Shown here piece by piece: positions 9,110 to 17,420 of a stretch of DNA of 64,000 nt (its first letter is position 1; each line of letters starts with the position of its first letter). The DNA is taken from positions 290,884-354,883 of the forward strand of contig NZ_JAILWC010000001.1 in assembly GCF_025699125.1 (NCBI RefSeq). Direction: 5' to 3'. Origin of the DNA: Nitrosopumilus sp. Its GTDB lineage: Archaea; Thermoproteota; Nitrososphaeria; Nitrososphaerales; Nitrosopumilaceae. The position numbers and the translations under genes were made by a program. The notes under the pieces were generated by a model. The model saw only the letters and a program-made list of their open reading frames with translations. It searched no databases and was not told where the DNA came from.

Positions 9110-9559
9110 TCATTCTTGGTCTAGTTCTTCTATTGAGAAACTAATGTCAACTATGCTGGTTACATTTACAGGCGTTACAAAATCAATTGTGTGACCAGTT
9201 GAATTTGCATGTGCAGCAACACTTCCTGTAGTAGTGCATGCTGGAGGTGAACCTGCTGCAGGAGAGTATGTTCCAATTGGTCCTTCAATAACTGCACAGA
9301 TCTGGAAATCATGTGCCTCTGTTCCATCTTCATTACCCACTGCGAAAGTAATCTCATCAGTTTCAATTACTCCTTCTGTTGAAACCTCTTCAGTCCAAAC
9401 TAAGGCTGTAATATTTCCTCTTGCTGTTGTCACTGCATTATTGTCACTTGCTCCAATTAGGTTAAATGTTGGAGTGTTAGTAAGACTAGCTCCAAATCCT
9501 ATGGTAGATGTCACTAGAATTGCTACTCCTATTAGTGCAATAATGGGTAAACTGTTCAT
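9110..9559 (-). CDS. Small secreted beta-protein, probable filament/matrix subunit
   Basis: A 149-aa protein with ATG at 9559. The signal peptide is MNSLPIIALIGVAILVTSTI, ending GFGAS, followed directly by TPTFNLIG. The mature domain carries two Cys (FQICAVIEGP and PPACTTTG) and ends IVDISFSIEELDQE. It is the clearest sister of the 7595-8110 protein and lies 45 nt upstream of the signal peptidase on the same strand, so one transcript probably covers both. No metal-binding or catalytic signature is visible. A secreted structural subunit processed by its neighbour is the simplest reading. Confidence 0.75.
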   Translation of the reverse strand: MNSLPIIALIGVAILVTSTIGFGASLTNTPTFNLIGASDNNAVTTARGNITALVWTEEVSTEGVIETDEITFAVGNEDGTEAHDFQICAVIEGPIGTYSPAAGSPPACTTTGSVAAHANSTGHTIDFVTPVNVTSIVDISFSIEELDQE

Positions 9560-9827
9560 ATTAGAACAATCAAAATGTAATTATTATCATCTAGTTATTT
9601 CATAGTAAACAAGCTACACACATTCAAATCATTTAATTTCTAAAATGTGTTAATAGGTATTCTTATAGGTTTTTACTAAAACAAAATTTCCAAATCCATA
9701 TTTCTATTAATTTAGAAAAATATGTTACTTTGATCTAATTATTCTAACTGGTGTGCGCTTCGTTATAATTATTTTATAAAATTTTTGTTAAATTATGCTG
9801 CATTTTTATCGTTTTATAAATTCTATA

Positions 9828-10048
9828 AAGAATTAGACTCCTCAATTTCTTAAAGATTTTGACATGAGTCCAATTCTTTTCTCAACTTAAGACCAACCAC
9901 GGGAAGGTATGTTGGTGACAGTTACAGTACTACTAATTAATTAGTATGTATTTTTCTGTGTGTCCTAATTGATAAAACACTAGTAATTATTAGATGATTA
10001 TTGATATTTTCACGGAGAAATATCAACGCTCAAAAATTTTGATATCAA
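9828..10048. other. Gene-free stretch with a cluster of inverted repeats
   Basis: The interval 9560-10315 has no convincing gene. Within it are: a 13-bp inverted repeat with one mismatch (9828-9840 with 9866-9878); a 6-bp stem (9892-9897 with 9911-9916, ACCAAC/GTTGGT) around a GC-richer loop; a perfect 16-bp palindrome at 9931-9946; a perfect 9-bp stem with 8-nt loop (10001-10009 with 10018-10026); and a 10-bp palindrome TTGATATCAA at 10039-10048 that repeats the core of the previous stem. A TATA-like TTTATAAA lies at 9812-9819. Candidate structured RNA or protein-binding region; function unknown. Confidence 0.4.
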
Positions 10049-10265
10049 TCAATGCTTTCCTAATTGCTATTGCAAAAGAAAAAATAATTCTCACATAATT
10101 TTAACATCGTATTAAAATTACATCAAAATTATTTTGTTCAATATTTTTCTACAATGTACTTGCCCATAAATTAATTCATTTTTTATCCATGTGATTGTAA
10201 TTTCTAAACGGATATTTTATCATGTTTGGAACGGGTGAATTTTAAAAATAATGTGACTCTTTTGT

Positions 10266-10276
10266 CTATATAATTT
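10266..10276 (+). promoter_or_regulatory. TATA box of the 10316 gene
   Basis: CTATATAATTT lies about 45 nt upstream of ATG 10316, which would place the transcript start about 20-25 nt before the ATG. The ribosome-binding-like AAGGTG at 10305-10310 supports a short leader rather than a leaderless transcript. Confidence 0.5.
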
Positions 10277-10315
10277 GAATCCTTCACTTATGATCGTAGA
10301 TTTAAAGGTGTACAT

Positions 10316-10522
10316 ATGCTTGAATCTCACACTTTCTTCTCAAAGATGGTAGATGAACTAGTGGAATTCTCCGAACATGATCCTGAATTAGCTGACGGAA
10401 TAAAATGGCTTGATGATCAGGCTCAAAAAAAAGGAATTACATTTTATGATATGGTTTTTGAAGTATTGTATAAACATGATGTAAACTCTAAAGCAAAAGA
10501 GTGGCTTAGTACGAGAAATTAA
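10316..10522 (+). CDS. Small conserved-type protein (68 aa), paralogue of the 11805 gene
   Basis: A 68-aa acidic, helical protein, possibly cytoplasmic, with no Cys. Its segment LDDQAQKKGITFYDMVFE aligns position by position with IDHQTQLEGLSFFEVYVD in the protein at 11805-11996, on the other side of the citrate synthase gene. The stop directly abuts the citrate synthase stop (convergent, no spacer). A TATA box and ribosome-binding site precede it. No known family is recognised. Confidence 0.7.
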   Translation: MLESHTFFSKMVDELVEFSEHDPELADGIKWLDDQAQKKGITFYDMVFEVLYKHDVNSKAKEWLSTRN

Positions 10523-11686
10523 TTATTTTCTCAAATCTAGAGTTTTGTATTCACAACCTTCTGGCCCGCAATATTTTCCAACATATGTTGCCTTTGGTCT
10601 ATACAGTGCTGGCTTTGGTGCTGCCTCTGCAAATTTTTCCTCAATGATGTGTGCTGCCCATCCAACAACTCTTGAAATTGCAAAGATTGGGGTGTTCAAA
10701 TCCATTGGGATTTTTAACATATAGTATAATGATGCACTGTACAAGTCAACATTTGGATAGATGTCTTTGTTTTTCTGGGATTTCATTTCAGAAATAGTCA
10801 CAGTTTCAATTTTTTCTGTGATTGCAAACCATGGGTCTTTAGTTTTTTCTGCCAACTTCCTTGATAACTGCTTTAGTACTTGTGCTCTAGGATCATATGT
10901 TTTGTAAACTGCATGGCCCATACCCATAATTCTTTCTCCTTTGCTCATTTTTTCTTTAATCCATTCTTCAACTTTTTCTATGTCTCCAATTTCTAACAAC
11001 ATCTTCATTACTTCTGTATTTGCACCTCCGTGTAACTCGCCACTAAGTGCTCCAATTGCCGCACTACATGCTGAATACATGTGTGCTCTAGTTGATGCAA
11101 CCTGTCTTGCTGTAAATGTGGATGCATTGAAAGTATGGTCTGCATGAAGAATCAAGCATACATCAAAGATTTTTTCGACCTCTGAATCTGGTTTTTCCCC
11201 TGACATCATATATAGAAAATTTGCCGCATGACTTAATGTTGGATCTGGATCTACAATATCTAATCCGTTTCTAATTCTATTCCAACTTGCAATAATAGTA
11301 GGCACTTTTGCAATTAGGTTTATTGCCTTATCATAACTGGCCTCTTTATTTGCAAATTCTTCATCATAATATCCTGCAAGAGCTGCTACAAAAGCCTGAA
11401 GCATATCCATAGGATCTGCATCCTTTCTCCAGTTTCCCATGTTTTTTTGCATCTGTTTTGGAATGAATCTTGCATCAATTAATTTAGAATTAAACTCCTC
11501 TAACTGATTTCTGGTTGGCAGATCATCATAAAGTAGTAAATATGCTGTTTCCTCAAATGTTGAGTTTTTGGTAAGTTCTAAAATGTCATATCCTCTGTAA
11601 ATCAGCCTGCCCCTTTCACCATCAATATTCGAAATTTTGGTATCTGCTACTTCGATTCCTCTGAGGCCTATATTTTTAGTCTCCAT
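10523..11686 (-). CDS. gltA: Citrate synthase
   Basis: Condenses acetyl-CoA with oxaloacetate to citrate, the entry step of the (partly reductive or biosynthetic) citric acid cycle. The 387-residue length fits archaeal and type-I citrate synthases. Active-site elements are visible: GELHGGANTEV (first His), MGMGHAVYKTYDPRAQVLK (second His and substrate Arg) and NVDLYSASLYYML (catalytic Asp). I use ATG 11686 (METKNIGLRGIEV); an in-frame TTG at 11701 adds five residues that do not look conserved. It is transcribed divergently from the small gene at 11805. Confidence 0.95.
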   Translation of the reverse strand: METKNIGLRGIEVADTKISNIDGERGRLIYRGYDILELTKNSTFEETAYLLLYDDLPTRNQLEEFNSKLIDARFIPKQMQKNMGNWRKDADPMDMLQAFVAALAGYYDEEFANKEASYDKAINLIAKVPTIIASWNRIRNGLDIVDPDPTLSHAANFLYMMSGEKPDSEVEKIFDVCLILHADHTFNASTFTARQVASTRAHMYSACSAAIGALSGELHGGANTEVMKMLLEIGDIEKVEEWIKEKMSKGERIMGMGHAVYKTYDPRAQVLKQLSRKLAEKTKDPWFAITEKIETVTISEMKSQKNKDIYPNVDLYSASLYYMLKIPMDLNTPIFAISRVVGWAAHIIEEKFAEAAPKPALYRPKATYVGKYCGPEGCEYKTLDLRK

Positions 11687-11804
11687 GATGAGCCTATCCA
11701 AAATCTTTTATTATATTTTCTCCAACATTGTGTCTATAAAATTTAGTAATTAGTCTAATCAGCCAACTTTTGGTCATAAATGATAATTTTTAATCCAAAA
11801 TTAA

Positions 11805-11996
11805 TTGACTCCCAAAGAGCGTGAAGATTTGAAAAAACTAGATGATTTGGTGCTTAATGCATCTTCAGATGAATTAAAAAAAATCCAGGAAATCGATCAT
11901 CAGACCCAACTGGAAGGACTATCATTCTTTGAAGTATATGTGGATTCAAGTTCTTTAATTCATAAAAATATTAAAAAATCATCAAGACGATCCTGA
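11805..11996 (+). CDS. Small helical protein (63 aa), paralogue of the 10316 gene
   Basis: Starts at TTG 11805 with almost no leader, about 120 nt upstream of and divergent from citrate synthase. The product is charged and helical. The segment IDHQTQLEGLSFFEVYVD matches the 10316 product. The C-terminus is basic (IKKSSRRS). No domain is recognised. Two related small genes on either side of citrate synthase suggest an old local duplication or a regulatory pairing with that enzyme. Confidence 0.6.
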   Translation: MTPKEREDLKKLDDLVLNASSDELKKIQEIDHQTQLEGLSFFEVYVDSSSLIHKNIKKSSRRS

Positions 11997-12041
11997 TTTC
12001 ATTCTTCATTTAAATGAGGGTAATTAATTTTTCATTCTGTA

Positions 12042-13148
12042 TTGACAGTATCTAAAACTAAAAAACATACAACCAAAAAGATTGTTAAAAAAACAGCTAC
12101 AAAAAAAGTTTCTAAAAAAATCAATAAAAAACCTACAAAAAAAATCACTGCTACAAAAACTGTTAAACCACAACGCACCAAAGTAATTTGTATTTCGCAT
12201 AAAGAAGATTGTGATGGAATTAGTTCTGCCGCGTTGATTAGACAGGCATTTGGTGGTGATGCAATATTGGTTGATTACCCAGGCCAAATGGAGGCACTAA
12301 ATCAAGTAGTTTTAGATGAAAAATTAAAATCATTATTTATTTGTGATTTAGGTCTTAGCAAAAAAACCCAAGATGAATTTATTGATATTATGACCACTTT
12401 AAGAAAAAATAAAGTGTCAGTGACTTACATTGACCACCATGATATTGATCCTAATGTTCTAAAGGAATTAAATAAGATCAAAGTAAAAATAATTCATGAT
12501 ATCAATGAATGCACTGCAGTTTTAGTTTACAGTGCATTTAAATCAAAACTAAATGATCATGCATCATTTGTTGCAGCATGTGCTGCAATCACTGACTATA
12601 TGGAAACTCGACCAATTGGTGCAAAGTTATTACAAATCTATGATAGGCAATTTGCATTGATTAGCGCAACTGTTCTTACCTATAATATTGTGGGGCATCA
12701 AAAAGAACCTGACTATCTTTTGTATTTGGTTGAGGAGTTGGCCGATTCTAAATTTCCGCATGCTATACCAAATACTTTTGAGTTTGCACAAATTCAAGTT
12801 GAGAAACTATCTCAAATGATTGCCAAGGTCAAACAAGGTATGAAGACTATGAAGAATCTTGGATATATGGAAATTCTTGATGCTGGTGCAAGCGGTGCTG
12901 TTAATTTTGTTATGGGATTGTCTGGAAAAAATGTAGGTGTTGCATACAAAGAGCGTGTTGATCATGGAATTTATGCAGTATCTGTTCGTGGTTCTAAAGA
13001 CTGTAAAGTTCATTTGGGAAAAATTGTCAATATTTTGGCAACCAATCTTGGAGGATCTGGTGGAGGTCATGATAAGGCATGTGGTGCTGTAATACCAAAA
13101 CCCAAAATTAAAAAATTCATCACTGAATTAAACAAACAAATAAAATAA
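12042..13148 (+). CDS. DHH/DHHA1 phosphoesterase (RecJ/GAN-like nuclease) with Lys-rich tail
   Basis: A 368-aa predicted single-strand nuclease or phosphodiesterase. Motif I is HKEDCDGISSAA, motif II FICDLGLS, motif III YIDHHD and the DHHA1 substrate loop GGSGGGHDKACGA. All metal-binding Asp/His residues are present. Archaeal relatives include the GINS-associated nuclease (GAN) and oligoribonuclease-type DHH proteins; which one applies cannot be told from sequence alone. Residues 1-45 are an extra tail of KKT/KKI repeats, like histone-H1 tails, likely for nucleic-acid binding. The start is TTG 12042 with no clear ribosome-binding site. Confidence 0.85.
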   Translation: MTVSKTKKHTTKKIVKKTATKKVSKKINKKPTKKITATKTVKPQRTKVICISHKEDCDGISSAALIRQAFGGDAILVDYPGQMEALNQVVLDEKLKSLFICDLGLSKKTQDEFIDIMTTLRKNKVSVTYIDHHDIDPNVLKELNKIKVKIIHDINECTAVLVYSAFKSKLNDHASFVAACAAITDYMETRPIGAKLLQIYDRQFALISATVLTYNIVGHQKEPDYLLYLVEELADSKFPHAIPNTFEFAQIQVEKLSQMIAKVKQGMKTMKNLGYMEILDAGASGAVNFVMGLSGKNVGVAYKERVDHGIYAVSVRGSKDCKVHLGKIVNILATNLGGSGGGHDKACGAVIPKPKIKKFITELNKQIK

Positions 13149-13153
13149 TTCTT

Positions 13154-13522
13154 TTAATCTATCTTAATTGAAAATGCACAAAGTTCTCCCTTGTTTTTAC
13201 TCAAGAATTTTGCAATCTTAGCCATGAATCCGTATTTTTTATCTCTCATTTCTATTGTGTTTTTTGTTTGATTCTTATCTAACATTTTTACAGTTCCTGA
13301 AATCCATTCTCCTGTGACTTTTCCTTTTATGGTACATAGAGCAAATTTTACTTTAGGATTATTTTGAAGGCGTTTTACTTTACCTGTATGGCTTCTCGTT
13401 ACTACATACACAAAGTCATCATTGATTACAAACCATACTGGAGTTTTAACTGGTTTGCCATTTTTTCTATATGTTTCAAGTGCGATGTATTTCTTTGATT
13501 TTATTTTCTCTAAACTAATCAT
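13154..13522 (-). CDS. PPOX-fold (F420/flavin-binding) split-barrel protein
   Basis: A 122-aa protein, from ATG 13522 (MISLEKIKSKKYIALETY). The segments KNGKPVKTPVWFVIN, VYVVTRSHTGKVKRLQNNP and VKFALC match the pyridoxamine-oxidase-like split barrel, in particular the short F420-dependent PPOX class. These bind F420 or FMN and reduce small organic substrates. A start at 13567 is also open but would overlap the upstream gene by 23 bp, so the internal ATG is preferred. The substrate is unknown. Confidence 0.8.
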   Translation of the reverse strand: MISLEKIKSKKYIALETYRKNGKPVKTPVWFVINDDFVYVVTRSHTGKVKRLQNNPKVKFALCTIKGKVTGEWISGTVKMLDKNQTKNTIEMRDKKYGFMAKIAKFLSKNKGELCAFSIKID

Positions 13523-13544
13523 ATTGTTTTGATATATTCTCAGA

Positions 13545-14363
13545 TTAATATCTGAATGGTATGGCAAGTTTTAATTTTGTTGAAACAATAATCATTGAAA
13601 TAATTGATATTGCTAAAACCAATGATGCTACGACTCCAAATTCTGGAACTACCACCCCGTCTTTGATTTCAACTTTGATTGATTCTTTGTACTCTGATGA
13701 AGATCCGTGATTTGCAGTGATTGTGTACATGCCGTCTTCCTTCCACATTGGACCTCCTATTTTAATTTCTGTTTGAAAATCTCCATATATTCCAGGTGTG
13801 ACTTGATCAATTGTTATCATGTTCCCTACTGGTGATTTTACAATCAACGTGATGTCTGTTCCTCTAAAATTGGTGTTTCCTTTAATCATGATGACATCTG
13901 AACCGTTTTCTGCTTCAGCTTGTATGGTAATTTCCTTTGAACTTTCTTGTTCTTTTTCTACTATTACTTTTGATTCGCTTGTCTGGATATCTGAATTTCT
14001 TGGAATCTCTTGTGAAATAACTGTGAATTGAGTTTGTGCAACTGATTTTGTGTCATCGTGGCTTGCAGTGACAATGTATTCTCCTGGCTTAAAACTTGGA
14101 ATTGGCGGATTTAGTAATTTTCTAAATTCTCCATTATTGTCAATCGTAACTTGTGGTGCAAATACTATTTCTCCATCTGGACCGATGATCCTTAATTTTA
14201 CTGGCTTGTATTGTGCGACATCTGTAATTTTACCTGTAACCCAAATTGATTCTAATGCTTTGATCTTTGTTTCTGATGTTTGTACTTCTATGGTCGTGTC
14301 TGCAAAAGCTAAAGTTGAAACCAATGATATTGTACATAACATTAATAATGAAATCTTGAACAC
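13545..14363 (-). CDS. Secreted PEFG-CTERM protein
   Basis: A 272-aa surface protein. The signal peptide is MFKISLLMLCTISLVSTLAFA. Two Ig-like beta regions (about 20-115 and 140-235) follow, with phrases such as GEYIVTASHDD and GMYTITANHGSS. The C-terminus has VVPEFGVVASLVLAISIISM and then basic residues. That is the thaumarchaeal PEFG-CTERM sorting signal: the PEFG motif, a membrane helix and a positive tail, normally cut by an archaeosortase. No archaeosortase is in this window. Expected location: cell surface, covalently modified after sorting. Confidence 0.85.
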   Translation of the reverse strand: MFKISLLMLCTISLVSTLAFADTTIEVQTSETKIKALESIWVTGKITDVAQYKPVKLRIIGPDGEIVFAPQVTIDNNGEFRKLLNPPIPSFKPGEYIVTASHDDTKSVAQTQFTVISQEIPRNSDIQTSESKVIVEKEQESSKEITIQAEAENGSDVIMIKGNTNFRGTDITLIVKSPVGNMITIDQVTPGIYGDFQTEIKIGGPMWKEDGMYTITANHGSSSEYKESIKVEIKDGVVVPEFGVVASLVLAISIISMIIVSTKLKLAIPFRY

Positions 14364-14527
14364 TTTTTCAGTAAATTTTTAGAGTATATGAATTGTTTCT
14401 TAAAATCAATAGAAATATTCTTATCTTTGAATTTATTTTTTGTATTTTTCCTTTTTCTTAAATTTTTTTAATTAGTTTGTAGCCTAAAAGAATACCCTGA
14501 TGAATCCTGTTTGTGAAAATATGCAAA

Positions 14528-14983
14528 TCACTCCATAAATTCTACAATGGCGTCAATTTCCGTCATTGAATTTAGGGGCAAGCAAGATACTCCAACAGCA
14601 ATTCTTGAATGTTTACCCTTTTCACCAAAGATCTCAAAAAATAAATCCGATGCCGGATTGATTACTTTTGGTTGCTGAGAAAATTCTGGAACCGAATTCA
14701 CAAATCCTGAAAGTCTAACTATTTTTGAAACTTTGTTTAAATCTCCCAATTCTCTTTTTATTTGTGCTAAAATGTTAATTGCACACATTCTTGCTGATTT
14801 CTGTGCCGTCTCTAAATTCTCATCTGAAACTTTACCTGTAAATATCACCTTTCCGTCTTCCATGGGAATTTGTCCTGAAATGAATAATAAATTTCCCGTT
14901 CTAATTGCAGGTACATATGAGCCTGCTGGTGTTGGTGGGTTTGGAAGTTTTATTCCTAATTCATCCAATTTTTCTTCAATCAT
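14528..14983 (-). CDS. RidA/YjgF/UK114 family protein
   Basis: A 151-aa protein of the Rid family, whose best-known members hydrolyse reactive enamine/imine intermediates from PLP enzymes. Visible landmarks are LLFISGQIPMEDGK, VRLSGFVNSVPEF and the C-terminal block SRIAVGVSCLPLNSMTEID, with the conserved Arg and the Glu of the E-I/E-D-A strand. About 25 residues longer than bacterial RidA, so probably a Rid4-7-like or YjgH-like subgroup. It stands alone, flanked by short AT-rich gaps. Confidence 0.88.
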   Translation of the reverse strand: MIEEKLDELGIKLPNPPTPAGSYVPAIRTGNLLFISGQIPMEDGKVIFTGKVSDENLETAQKSARMCAINILAQIKRELGDLNKVSKIVRLSGFVNSVPEFSQQPKVINPASDLFFEIFGEKGKHSRIAVGVSCLPLNSMTEIDAIVEFME

Positions 14984-15046
14984 AAATTATTGCAATAAAT
15001 TGTTTGAATTTATTTTTACCTGAATCTCAAAATTTTCTTTTTATTT

Positions 15047-15403
15047 CTATAATTTTGCCAGTTCATTTTTTATCATAAAAGGATCTATTGGCTTTGTAAT
15101 GTATCCTAACTGAGGAATTTTCCCACTCTTGACTGCAATCATGTTTGACTTGATAGATGTGACAATTATCATCTTTACATTTTTATCAATTTCTCTAATC
15201 TTCATTGCTGTCTCAATCCCATTCATTCCAGGCATCTCATAATCTATGGTAACTAAAGACGGTCTGTATTTTCTAAATGCTCTAATTGCGTCCATGCCGT
15301 TTTTCGCCTCTATCACAGAATTGATTTTCATGTATCTGAATACATCTTTGATATTTTGTCTCATAAATGGTGAATCATCCACAACCAATACATTTAATCC
15401 CAT
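15047..15403 (-). CDS. CheY-like response regulator
   Basis: A 118-aa receiver-only protein: acidic pair VVDDSP (Asp9/10), phospho-acceptor Asp54 in TIDYEMPGMNG, switch IIVTS and Lys in ITKPID. There is no effector domain. No kinase is adjacent; the next gene upstream on the strand is a TrmB-type regulator 134 nt away. The partner kinase must be encoded elsewhere, possibly one of the two in this window. Its sequence is close to chemotaxis CheY, but there are no chemotaxis genes here. Confidence 0.9.
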   Translation of the reverse strand: MGLNVLVVDDSPFMRQNIKDVFRYMKINSVIEAKNGMDAIRAFRKYRPSLVTIDYEMPGMNGIETAMKIREIDKNVKMIIVTSIKSNMIAVKSGKIPQLGYITKPIDPFMIKNELAKL

Positions 15404-15536
15404 AAAACGGTATGAACATCATAATACATTAAACATTGTTTGTTTGAAAATAACACTTTTTTTGATATTGTTTTATTCTAAATTGAAAAAATGTTAAAAA
15501 TTCTGATATTTTGTTCCTGATTTGTCCTATGAAATT

Positions 15537-16697
15537 TTAACTTTTACTTATTTTGATGTGGACTTTTTCCCCTTTGTTTGCATTGTTTTGATAAATTGTT
15601 CTAGTCTTATATCCTTGTTTTTGAAGACATCCATCTAGAATTGACACCCATGGCAATGAATGTCCGCTGTTTAATTTTGATTCTACTGTAATGTTTTTTG
15701 TATTTGCCTCAAAATTCACATGTCCTGAACATGTAATTTGCATTATTGCATCCATTATTTCAATCACATCATCCAGCGATTTTGATTTGAATGATATCCC
15801 GTTGTTTTCTAATAGCTTGAACATGTCTGATTCAGATTTTTTTGATACCATTGTAGAATTTAGAATGTATGTTAAACCAATCTCGTTTACCGTTTTAATT
15901 ATTTTGTATATTTCTTGGGCTTCAGTTTTAGACATGTCTGCAAGTGCTTTTGTCTTTATTGAGTTTTTCCAGAGATTTGAAAATATTTTTTCTTGATTTG
16001 AACCAAGAATATCTGTCGATGAAAAAATTGCCCCTTTTCCGTTGTCATTGTTTATCAATAATAATTCTGTTTCATCAAATATGAAACAATTTTGAGTTAT
16101 TTCTGATGCTCTGATATCTATTCTATCTGGGATTTTTCTATGCGATTCTGAACAAATTTGAGTTGTTGGAACAATGATTTTGATATCTAAATTTCGTCGT
16201 ACAACCGAACTTAATTGATCTTTGCACTCTGCCAACAATCCAAATCCCCACTGATCAGTCATAATTTTGATGGATGATTTTGAACCCTCAATCATTGTTT
16301 GAAGTTGTAATAAGACGTTGTTCGCACTGATGTGGAAATATCTTTTTTCTTCTGATCCTCTGGTTTTTCTACTTTCTTCACTTGCTTTTTTTAAATTAGA
16401 TACCAATGAATTCATTGCGTTTACCTTGTTGATTTGTTCATGAATAATTCCATCAAATGCATCTTCAGGCGCAATCGCTGTGCACATGATTGGTTTGCTC
16501 TTTGAAATGATTGCTAGTTTCTTATTTTCTAATTTCAACAATGTTGGGTAAATTTTTGTCCGTGGGATCTCTGAATAATATGCTAGTTCACTAGCTGTAA
16601 TGGTACCTTTTGAAATGAGCGCCACATATGCCTGTGCTTCATACTTACTTAATCCAAATTCTTCTAAACTTACTGTTAACACATGTTCATCAACCAT
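15537..16697 (-). CDS. TrmB-family transcriptional regulator
   Basis: A 386-aa regulator. Residues 8-75 form a winged helix-turn-helix (LSKYEAQAYVALISKG, then ELAYYSEIPRTKIYPTLLKL). A short coiled linker follows (about 85-115), then a phospholipase-D-like/TrmB sensor region (about 120-250: VLLQLQTMIEGSKSSIKIMT). About 265-386 form another alpha/beta domain I do not recognise. It is divergent from the ESCRT-III-like/CdvC operon; starts are 159 nt apart, so it may regulate that promoter, which is inference. Confidence 0.82.
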   Translation of the reverse strand: MVDEHVLTVSLEEFGLSKYEAQAYVALISKGTITASELAYYSEIPRTKIYPTLLKLENKKLAIISKSKPIMCTAIAPEDAFDGIIHEQINKVNAMNSLVSNLKKASEESRKTRGSEEKRYFHISANNVLLQLQTMIEGSKSSIKIMTDQWGFGLLAECKDQLSSVVRRNLDIKIIVPTTQICSESHRKIPDRIDIRASEITQNCFIFDETELLLINNDNGKGAIFSSTDILGSNQEKIFSNLWKNSIKTKALADMSKTEAQEIYKIIKTVNEIGLTYILNSTMVSKKSESDMFKLLENNGISFKSKSLDDVIEIMDAIMQITCSGHVNFEANTKNITVESKLNSGHSLPWVSILDGCLQKQGYKTRTIYQNNANKGEKVHIKISKS

Positions 16698-16856
16698 GAT
16701 TTTTCTTGATTTGTTATTAGGTAAAATTGAGAGCTAAATTCCTTTACACAAATACTCAAAAAAAATCAAAATTGTATCCACAGGTAGATGTAACTGTGGT
16801 TACCAAAATTACTGTGACATCGTCCTCAAATACAAAATCTGAATGAAAATATTGGT

Positions 16857-17420
16857 ATGATGGTAAAGGCTAGTACTGAAACAGTGGAATGTGAAAACAT
16901 CTCTCATTCAGTGACATTGGTTCCTAGATTAGGATACTCTGCCCATTTATTGTCTGAGATAATTGATTTTATTGCCAAAAAACTTGATGATTTGAAACAA
17001 TCAAACTGTGATTTAGTTTTATTTTTTGATGAAACTGACAAAAATCATGTCTCTATAATAGAATTGGAGCGTGTTTTGCTTTTTTCATCAGATGTACTCT
17101 TACACATAAAAAAAAGAATTGCCAGTATTTCTGGTTTGAGTAGCATTCCTGAGATGCTTCCTTCTTCAATTCCTATGATTAGGACTGTTAGTGCTCAATT
17201 GTTTAGTGTTATTCCAAATTGCAGCCAAAGATTATCTGAATTGTCTGTCCATCTGGGCAGTATTGTTTTAGATTCAGCTGCTCTTACAAAGGCTAGATTT
17301 GATTTCAGTCAATCAAATAATGAGGCTTCGATATTTCTTGATGAAGTAAAATTGATGGTGGACTCTAAATTAAGTAAGCAGTATCCTAATGTTGATTTTT
17401 TCAAATTATGTGATACTTGA
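16857..17420 (+). CDS. CdvB/ESCRT-III-like protein
   Basis: A 187-aa helical protein. The region SSIPMIRTVSAQLFSVIPNC followed by RLSELSVHLGSIVLDS matches the ESCRT-III core of archaeal CdvB proteins (IRxVRxxL...P...L.EI...L..I). The C-terminal segment SIFLDEVKLMVDSKL with a following KQYPNV matches the CdvB tail (EAEKIL.EA...AE.K....FP). The N-terminal helical hairpin seems shorter than usual. It begins an operon with CdvC two genes on. Expected role: polymer that CdvC remodels in cell division or another membrane-scission event. Divergent from canonical CdvB, so a specialised paralogue is likely. Confidence 0.7.
   Translation: MMVKASTETVECENISHSVTLVPRLGYSAHLLSEIIDFIAKKLDDLKQSNCDLVLFFDETDKNHVSIIELERVLLFSSDVLLHIKKRIASISGLSSIPEMLPSSIPMIRTVSAQLFSVIPNCSQRLSELSVHLGSIVLDSAALTKARFDFSQSNNEASIFLDEVKLMVDSKLSKQYPNVDFFKLCDT

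Noticed and set aside
9234-9605. 123-codon plus-strand frame opposite the small secreted protein gene
   Set aside because: It lies wholly over a gene with a clear signal peptide and paralogues; the frame has no family features.
14050-14382. 110-codon plus-strand frame opposite the PEFG-CTERM gene
   Set aside because: The minus-strand gene has a full signal peptide and sorting signal; the opposite frame is a by-product.
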